Positions 42,494 to 47,632 of a stretch of DNA of 47,632 bases are shown here, one piece after another; position 1 is the first letter of the stretch; each line of letters opens with the position of its first letter. Source of the DNA: JBCDCB01 sp039182735 (GTDB lineage Bacteria; Planctomycetota; Phycisphaerae; Phycisphaerales; UBA1924); NCBI GenBank assembly GCA_039182735.1, contig JBCDCB010000027.1, positions 1 to 47,632 of the forward strand, in the 5' to 3' direction. Below the pieces are notes generated by a model. That model saw only the letters and a list, made by a program, of their open reading frames with translations. It was not told the DNA's origin and searched no databases. The translations under genes and the position numbers were made by a program.

Positions 42494-45400
42494 ATGGATG
42501 ACCTCGCGATGCCAAGTCTCGCCGCGCCCTCGCCCAAGACGCCTGTTCGAGTTTCCGCCACGCCCATGAGCGGCCGCGCACGCGACGGCGCGATCGTCGC
42601 GGCGGGCAACGTTCGGTTCAGCGTGCTGACCGATCGCCTCATCCGGATGGAGTGGGCGGCGGACGGCGCGTTCGAGGATCGCCCGTCGCTCGCGTTCATG
42701 AATCGCGATACGCAGACGCCGGCGTTCGAGTCGAGCGTCGAGGGTGATATCGTCGCGATCGACACGGGCATGGTTCGGCTGCGCTGCGACGTGTCGAAGT
42801 GCGCGAACGGCTTCACCCCTGAAGGCCTCACCGCGGAGATCAAGGTCGGTGGCGCGTGGGTGAGTTGGAAGGCGGGCGACGAAGACACCGGCAACCTGCG
42901 TGGCACGTGCCGAACGCTCGACGGTGTGAGCGGGTCGTGCCCGCTCGAGCCCGGATTGCTGTCGCGCGACGGCTGGGTGGTGTGGGACGACTCGGGCACG
43001 CCGGTGCTCGATGAGTCCGGCTGGGCGCAGACGCGCGCGGGCGACGATGCGCTGGCGGATTGGTACCTCTTCGGGTACGGGCGCGCGTACCTGGAGTGCA
43101 TCCGCGACTTCACGCTTGTTTCCGGGAAGGTGCCGATCCCGCCTCGGTACGTGCTGGGTTCGTGGTGGTCGCGGTACTGGCCCTACACGGACGAGGATCT
43201 CAGGACGATCGTGCGCGAGTTCGACGAGCACGATGTGCCGCTGGATGTGCTGGTCATCGATATGGACTGGCACCTCGACGGATGGACGGGGTACACGTGG
43301 AACCCGGCCTACTTCGAGGACCCGGACGCGTTTCTGAAGTGGTGCCGAGAGAGCGGGCTGCGCACGACGCTCAACCTGCACCCGGCGGACGGCGTCGGGA
43401 AGCACGAGGCGGCGTTCGATGACGTCGCCCGCGACATGGGCCTCGACCCGGCGCAGACCGAGCGTGTCGAGTTCGACTGCGTCGATCACACGTACATGAA
43501 GTCGTACTTCGAGCGCTTGCACCACCCGCTGGAGAAGCAGGGCATCGACTTCTGGTGGATGGATTGGCAGCAGGGGACGAAGACGGACGTCGCGGGGCTC
43601 GACCCGCTGCCGTGGCTGAACCACCTGCACTGGCAGGACATGGTGGAGTCGGCTGGGGAGGCAGGCGGTCATCGCGCGGGGCTGCGACCGCTGGTGTTCA
43701 GCCGGTGGGGTGGGCTCGGCGGGCACCGCTACCCGATCGGGTTTTCCGGCGACACATACAACGACTGGGAATCGCTCGCGTTCCAGCCGGAGTTCACGGC
43801 GACCGCGGGCAACGTGCTCTTCGGGTGGTGGAGCCACGACATCGGTGGGCACCAGCCCGGACCGGTCGAGCCCGAGTTGTACGCGCGGTGGGTGCAGTTC
43901 GGCGTCTTCAGCCCGATCCTGCGCACGCACATGGGGCGTCACCCGCGCGCCGAGCGCAAGCTGTGGAAGTTCACGAAGGATGTCTTCGAGGTCACGCGCG
44001 ACGCGTTCACGCTGCGTTACGCGCTGTGGCCCTACATCTACACGGCGGCGCGTCAGATGCACGACCGCGGCGTGCCGATCTGCCGACCCATGTACTACCA
44101 GTGGTCGGAGAGCGACGCGGCGTATGACGCGACGGACCAGTACATGTTCGGCGATCACCTGCTGGTCGCGCCGGTGACGACGCCGAGTGATTCGACGAGC
44201 GGGTGCAGCGTCGTGCGTGTGTGGCTGCCCGAGGGGGAATGGGTCGAATGGTGCAGCGGTCGCCGGCTCAAGTCGGAGGGCACCGAGGGACGCTGGGTGC
44301 AGGTACACGCGGCGATGGACGAGATCCCGATCTTCGCGCGCAGCGGCGCGATGATCCCGATGGCGCCGCCCACGGATCGCCTGGGCAACCAGACGCTCGA
44401 CCCGCTGGTGGTCGAGGTTTTCCCGGGCGGTGACGACAACGTCGAGCGCACCTACAAGGTGTATCTGGACGACGGGATCAGCGACGCGTACACACGCGGT
44501 GGGTTCGCGATCATGCCCATGACGCACGGGCGGCGCGGGCGCACCCACCGCATTACGCTCGGCCCGGTGCACGGCACGTATCAGGGCATGGAGATCGATC
44601 GTGCGTGCGAGATCCGGCTGCGCGACGTCTGGCCGCCCGAGCGCGTGACGCTCGCTAACGGCGAGATCCCCGCGCGCAGCGGCGAGGCGATGACGGGCTG
44701 GTGGTACGACGAAGAAACGATGAGCGTGGTGATCCGCTTGCCGCGGCGGAGCGCGATGGAGCGGATCGAGATCGACATCGAGCTGCAGGACCTCGACGAA
44801 CTGCCCCTGCGTCAGGGGCTGCGTGGTCGGCTGCGGGTCTTTGACGATGTGGAGCGGTTGCTCGGCTCGCACACGCCGCGCGCGATCCGCGACGCGCTCG
44901 CGTGGCGTGGCAACGTGAGCGAGCGTGTGGAAGATGCCGAGCGTATCGCCGACGATTGGTGGCAGTACGCGATCGCGATCCGCGACTGCGATGCCGACCA
45001 AGGTGCGCGCGATCGGGCGCTGGCGCGCCTGCTGGGCGTGAGCGCGCGCACAGAGCTGACGGGCGAAGGCGAAGACACACTGCGCGCGATCACGGACGTG
45101 GTGATCGCGCCGAGGCGGCGCGCGGGCGACGGCGTCGATGACGTCGAGGTCCAGGTGCGCGTCACGCCGACGGGTGACTGGGACCCGATCCACGAGCCGA
45201 GTGAGACGCTCGGTCGCATCGGCGGGGGCATCCGGGAGCACGTTGAATCCGCGTGGCGTGTGCGCGACGCGGTGCAGAGCACGAGCGTGCGCACGGAAGT
45301 GGTCTGCAAGCACGGCGACGAGACGATCACACTCGGGTTCGAGGACACGTTCCTGCCGTCGATCGGCGCGTGGTGGCTCATCGGTCCGTTCGAGTGCCCC

Positions 45401-45889
45401 TTTGAAGAGCAGATGCAGCCGGTCTTCGCGCCGGAAGAAGGCGTTGATCTCACCGGTGGGGTGGCCGACGCGAAGGGGCGTGCGCTGTCGTGGCGGCGCG
45501 TCGCGCGATCGCCGGAATCCGGCGAGCGCCTCGACGGCGAGTTCTGGGTGGACCTGATCGAGCACTTCGGACAGCACGAGGACTGCATGTGCTACGCGTA
45601 CGCGGAGCTCGAGTCGGACGCGGCGCGTGATGCGTTCCTCGCGATCGGTTCGGACGACGGCGTGGTCGCGTGGGTCAACGGCGTGGAGGTGCATCGCCAC
45701 CACATCGAACGCGCGTACAACGCGCGAGAAGACGTGGTGCCGATTTCGCTCAAGGAAGGGCGGAACATGTTGCTGCTGAAGATCGGGCAGCGCGCGGGCG
45801 GTTGGTCCTTCGCGGCGCACGTGCAGGACGATTGCGGCGAGCCGATCCCCGGGGTGCGCGTGCTGCCGGGGGTACCATCGGGCGGATGA
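42494..45889 (+). CDS. Glycoside hydrolase family 31 with long C-terminal extension
   Basis: 1131 residues, first ATG at 42494; no ribosome binding site is evident. GH31 catalytic barrel: VLGSWWSRYWPYTDEDLRTI, VIDMDWHLDG, the nucleophile Asp357 in WWMDWQQGTK, the acid/base Asp420 in IGFSGDTYNDWESL and GWWSHDIGGHQPG. The family covers alpha-glucosidases, alpha-xylosidases and lyases; specificity cannot be read here. Residues about 770-1131 are additional: a helical segment, a beta-rich part and an end domain with FLAIGSDDGVVAWVNGVEVH and LKEGRNMLLLKIGQ that resembles PA14/GBD-like binding modules. No signal peptide, so probably cytoplasmic. Stop overlaps the next start (ATGA). Preceded by a LacI-type operator. 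Confidence 0.9.
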   Translation: MDDLAMPSLAAPSPKTPVRVSATPMSGRARDGAIVAAGNVRFSVLTDRLIRMEWAADGAFEDRPSLAFMNRDTQTPAFESSVEGDIVAIDTGMVRLRCDVSKCANGFTPEGLTAEIKVGGAWVSWKAGDEDTGNLRGTCRTLDGVSGSCPLEPGLLSRDGWVVWDDSGTPVLDESGWAQTRAGDDALADWYLFGYGRAYLECIRDFTLVSGKVPIPPRYVLGSWWSRYWPYTDEDLRTIVREFDEHDVPLDVLVIDMDWHLDGWTGYTWNPAYFEDPDAFLKWCRESGLRTTLNLHPADGVGKHEAAFDDVARDMGLDPAQTERVEFDCVDHTYMKSYFERLHHPLEKQGIDFWWMDWQQGTKTDVAGLDPLPWLNHLHWQDMVESAGEAGGHRAGLRPLVFSRWGGLGGHRYPIGFSGDTYNDWESLAFQPEFTATAGNVLFGWWSHDIGGHQPGPVEPELYARWVQFGVFSPILRTHMGRHPRAERKLWKFTKDVFEVTRDAFTLRYALWPYIYTAARQMHDRGVPICRPMYYQWSESDAAYDATDQYMFGDHLLVAPVTTPSDSTSGCSVVRVWLPEGEWVEWCSGRRLKSEGTEGRWVQVHAAMDEIPIFARSGAMIPMAPPTDRLGNQTLDPLVVEVFPGGDDNVERTYKVYLDDGISDAYTRGGFAIMPMTHGRRGRTHRITLGPVHGTYQGMEIDRACEIRLRDVWPPERVTLANGEIPARSGEAMTGWWYDEETMSVVIRLPRRSAMERIEIDIELQDLDELPLRQGLRGRLRVFDDVERLLGSHTPRAIRDALAWRGNVSERVEDAERIADDWWQYAIAIRDCDADQGARDRALARLLGVSARTELTGEGEDTLRAITDVVIAPRRRAGDGVDDVEVQVRVTPTGDWDPIHEPSETLGRIGGGIREHVESAWRVRDAVQSTSVRTEVVCKHGDETITLGFEDTFLPSIGAWWLIGPFECPFEEQMQPVFAPEEGVDLTGGVADAKGRALSWRRVARSPESGERLDGEFWVDLIEHFGQHEDCMCYAYAELESDAARDAFLAIGSDDGVVAWVNGVEVHRHHIERAYNAREDVVPISLKEGRNMLLLKIGQRAGGWSFAAHVQDDCGEPIPGVRVLPGVPSGG

Positions 45890-46749
45890 TTCTGCCGCTG
45901 GTGATTTCGGCACCCTTTGGGAACTACGTGCGTCCGCCCGGCGCGACGCCGACGCTCGGAACGTTCACTGCGGAGCGGCGACCGGGGCGTGTGTGGCGCA
46001 TTGTCAAGACGCTGCGGTACGCGCCGAGCATGGGCGCGTGGGTCAACAAGATCGGTCTGCGGAACCCGGGCATCGATTGGCTCGCCGAGCGCGTGCGCAC
46101 GGGCAAGGAAGATGTCTCGCACGCGATTGTGTCGATCCACGGGTTTGACGATGACGAGTGGTACACGCTGATCGAGAAGGCGGCGGCTCTGGAGCCGCTG
46201 GCGATCGAACTGAACGTGAGCTGTCCGAACGTGGGCGAGGTGTCGTGGCCGAGCGAACTGTTCGAGCGCGCGGTGGGGAGCGGCGTGCGCACGATCGTGA
46301 AGATCCCGCCGGTGCGGTTCCGTGCGATGGTGGACGCGGCGGTTGGCGCGGGTGTGCGCATACTGCACTGCTGCAACACGATCCCGGTGCCGGCGGGCGG
46401 GATGAGCGGGAAGCCGCTGCTGCCGGTGTGCCTCGACGTGATCGCGTCGGTGCGCGAGCGGCACGAGGGGGTCGAAATCATCGGCGGCGGGGGGATCACC
46501 CGACCGGGTGATGTGGATCTCTATGCGGACGCGGGCGTCCGCTACGCGGCGGTGGGTACGAAGGCGCTCGATCCGCGGCTTTTGTGGACTGACGGGCCGC
46601 TACGGGCGATCTGTGCACGCGCGCACGAGCGTTTGGGCGGAAAAAACTCGGTGGATGACTCGACGCAATCTTCACCCGACCTTAACGTTTCGGCATCAGC
46701 GGGGTGTCGTGGCCACCGCGGTAGGGAGTCGCGTGGAACGATCGGATGA
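45886..46749 (+). CDS. Dihydroorotate dehydrogenase-like FMN protein
   Basis: 287 residues from ATG 45886, overlapping the GH31 stop. TIM-barrel flavoprotein pattern: start ILPLVISAPFGNY, KTLRYAPSMGAWVNKIGLRN, ELNVSCPNVG (the SCPN active-site Cys of class 1 type), VKIPPV, HCCNTIPVPAGGMSGKPLLP and the phosphate-binding IIGGGGITRPGDVDLY plus YAAVGTKAL. The last ~35 residues are unusual, polar and lack homology; they may just be read-through into the next gene's leader. It could be PyrD or a paralogue such as dihydrouracil dehydrogenase; no pyrimidine genes are nearby. Confidence 0.82.
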   Translation: MILPLVISAPFGNYVRPPGATPTLGTFTAERRPGRVWRIVKTLRYAPSMGAWVNKIGLRNPGIDWLAERVRTGKEDVSHAIVSIHGFDDDEWYTLIEKAAALEPLAIELNVSCPNVGEVSWPSELFERAVGSGVRTIVKIPPVRFRAMVDAAVGAGVRILHCCNTIPVPAGGMSGKPLLPVCLDVIASVRERHEGVEIIGGGGITRPGDVDLYADAGVRYAAVGTKALDPRLLWTDGPLRAICARAHERLGGKNSVDDSTQSSPDLNVSASAGCRGHRGRESRGTIG

Positions 46750-47632
46750 CAATCCGTCGGCGGTCGCGTCGGCTCCCGCGTTGCCCGAGCGGCGAGGGAA
46801 GTGGATCGAAGGGCTCACGCCGAGCACCCCCGCGCTGGACGCGGCGGGCGCGGTGCTTCGCTTGCGGTTCGAAGACGCGGTGGCGTGGCGAGACGCGGCG
46901 GTGCGAGACGACCTGACCGCCGAGCAATCGGTGACGACGATCCATCAGCTGCGTGTGGCGACACGCCGCGCGTCGGCGGCGATCCGCTCGTTCCGTTCGA
47001 TCCTCGATGAGGGGGATGCGCGGAACGCGTCGCGTCGGCTCCGTCGGATCCGGCGAGCCGCGGGCGATGCACGCGACGCCGATGTGCAGTCGGAAGCCTT
47101 CGCGGAACTTGCTGACGAGGGATGCGCGCTGGGGGTGGGGTACCTCATTTCAGCGCTGGCGCGCGCACGCCGGTCGGCTTCGTCGCGCGTGCAGAAGCGA
47201 CTGCAGAGCAAGGATGGTGATGGGCTTTCGCAGGTGTCGGAGCGGCTGCTCGATCGGATCAAGAAGGGTGACGATGCACGCGGCGGCGTGCTGCTCGACC
47301 TCGCGCGTCGAACGGTGCGCGATCTGACGGAGTCGGCGCGGATCACGGCCCGGAGTGACCTGCACCACTTGCCGAACTGTCATGCGCTGCGCATCGACGG
47401 GAAGCGCCTGCGCTATGCGATGGAGGTCTTCGCGTGCTGCTTCGAGTCGGGCGCGATCGACGACGGCGTGTATCAGCAGATCACGGCGTTGCAGGACCGG
47501 CTCGGCGCGCTCAACGACTTGCATGAGCGGCGGCTGCGGCTCGGGTCGCTGCGCGCGGAGGGCCCGATCGGTTCGCTGCCGGTTGGCGTTCGCCGAGCGC
47601 TGGAGGCGTCGTTCGATGCGCTGGACGCGCGG
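46733..47632 (+). CDS. CHAD-domain protein (partial, 3' end missing)
   Basis: 300 codons from GTG 46733 to the end of the window with no stop. GGGAG lies only 4 bases before the GTG; a GTG at 46709 in the same frame is an alternative. The CHAD signature is clear: QSVTTIHQLRVATRRASAAI near the N-terminus with conserved His and Arg, RRIRRAAGDARDADV, then HALRIDGKRLRYAMEVFACC and ITALQDRLGALNDLHERR. CHAD domains are helical, basic and bind polyphosphate. The start overlaps the end of the preceding frame by 17 bases. Missing C-terminus may carry another CHAD half. Confidence 0.88.
   Translation, partial: MERSDDNPSAVASAPALPERRGKWIEGLTPSTPALDAAGAVLRLRFEDAVAWRDAAVRDDLTAEQSVTTIHQLRVATRRASAAIRSFRSILDEGDARNASRRLRRIRRAAGDARDADVQSEAFAELADEGCALGVGYLISALARARRSASSRVQKRLQSKDGDGLSQVSERLLDRIKKGDDARGGVLLDLARRTVRDLTESARITARSDLHHLPNCHALRIDGKRLRYAMEVFACCFESGAIDDGVYQQITALQDRLGALNDLHERRLRLGSLRAEGPIGSLPVGVRRALEASFDALDAR

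Noticed and set aside
42302..45913. 1203-codon minus-strand frame opposite GH31
   Set aside because: Mirror frame of the GH31 gene; composition is Arg/His/Asp-rich and lacks motifs.

Overview
The window is high-GC, densely packed bacterial DNA that looks like chromosome from a planctomycete of the Phycisphaerae type. Three secreted proteins end in a Pro-Ala/Thr-Pro + short Leu/Gly-rich stretch + Arg cluster, which is the planctomycete PEP-CTERM-like tail. There is also a Thermus-type isocitrate dehydrogenase, a lysine-rich histone-H1-like tail on two proteins, a planctomycete-style Ser/Thr kinase and a dockerin-bearing Rhs remnant. Assignment rests on protein features only; no rRNA, tRNA, CRISPR array, insertion sequence or prophage was seen.

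Layout. 1-6.1 kb: tail of a Gly-rich protein with its terminator, a B12-binding/MeaB GTPase fusion, an exported protein, an unknown protein, a lone nuoC with a coupled membrane protein, then on the minus strand a cysteine desulfurase, a TetR regulator and yidD. 6.1-6.5 kb: a broken Rhs tip lying between yidD and rnpA. 6.5-16.7 kb (mostly minus): rnpA, an exported protein, isocitrate dehydrogenase, a ClC transporter, topA, another exported protein (plus) and miaA. 16.8-23.5 kb (plus): pgk overlapping a GT39/ArnT-like glycosyltransferase, a PilT-type ATPase, a catalytically dead protein-kinase homologue and a TPR protein. 23.5-26.3 kb (minus): trpB and an Atg22/UMF1-type MFS transporter. 26.4-31.3 kb: an active-looking Ser/Thr kinase coupled to a small unknown protein, an alpha/beta hydrolase, a YqaE peptide, a metallo-beta-lactamase-fold hydrolase, a cupin and a helical membrane protein. 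31.2-34.8 kb: lspA coupled to a DksA-like protein with a histone-like tail, accA and proC.

34.8-41.4 kb carries the four-gene ligase-associated DNA repair cassette (PdeM phosphoesterase, Lhr-type helicase, ATP-dependent DNA ligase, MBL exonuclease). It has two oddities: PdeM has Tyr where the metal-bridging Asp of motif II should be, and an unrelated membrane-protein gene sits in reverse orientation between helicase and ligase. 41.4-47.6 kb (plus): mscS, a GH31 alpha-glycosidase behind a LacI-type palindrome, a dihydroorotate-dehydrogenase-like protein overlapping it, and a CHAD-domain protein that runs off the end.

Genes are packed by 4-bp stop/start overlaps (GTGA, ATGA or possibly TTGA) at about seven junctions and by short 3' overlaps of convergent genes at four, and GTG/TTG starts are common. 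The most interesting candidates are the altered repair cassette, the pseudokinase next to PilT and a TPR protein, the zinc-less H1-tailed DksA homologue, and the stand-alone B12/MeaB chaperone-like protein. None of these proves a new system; each is a testable lead.
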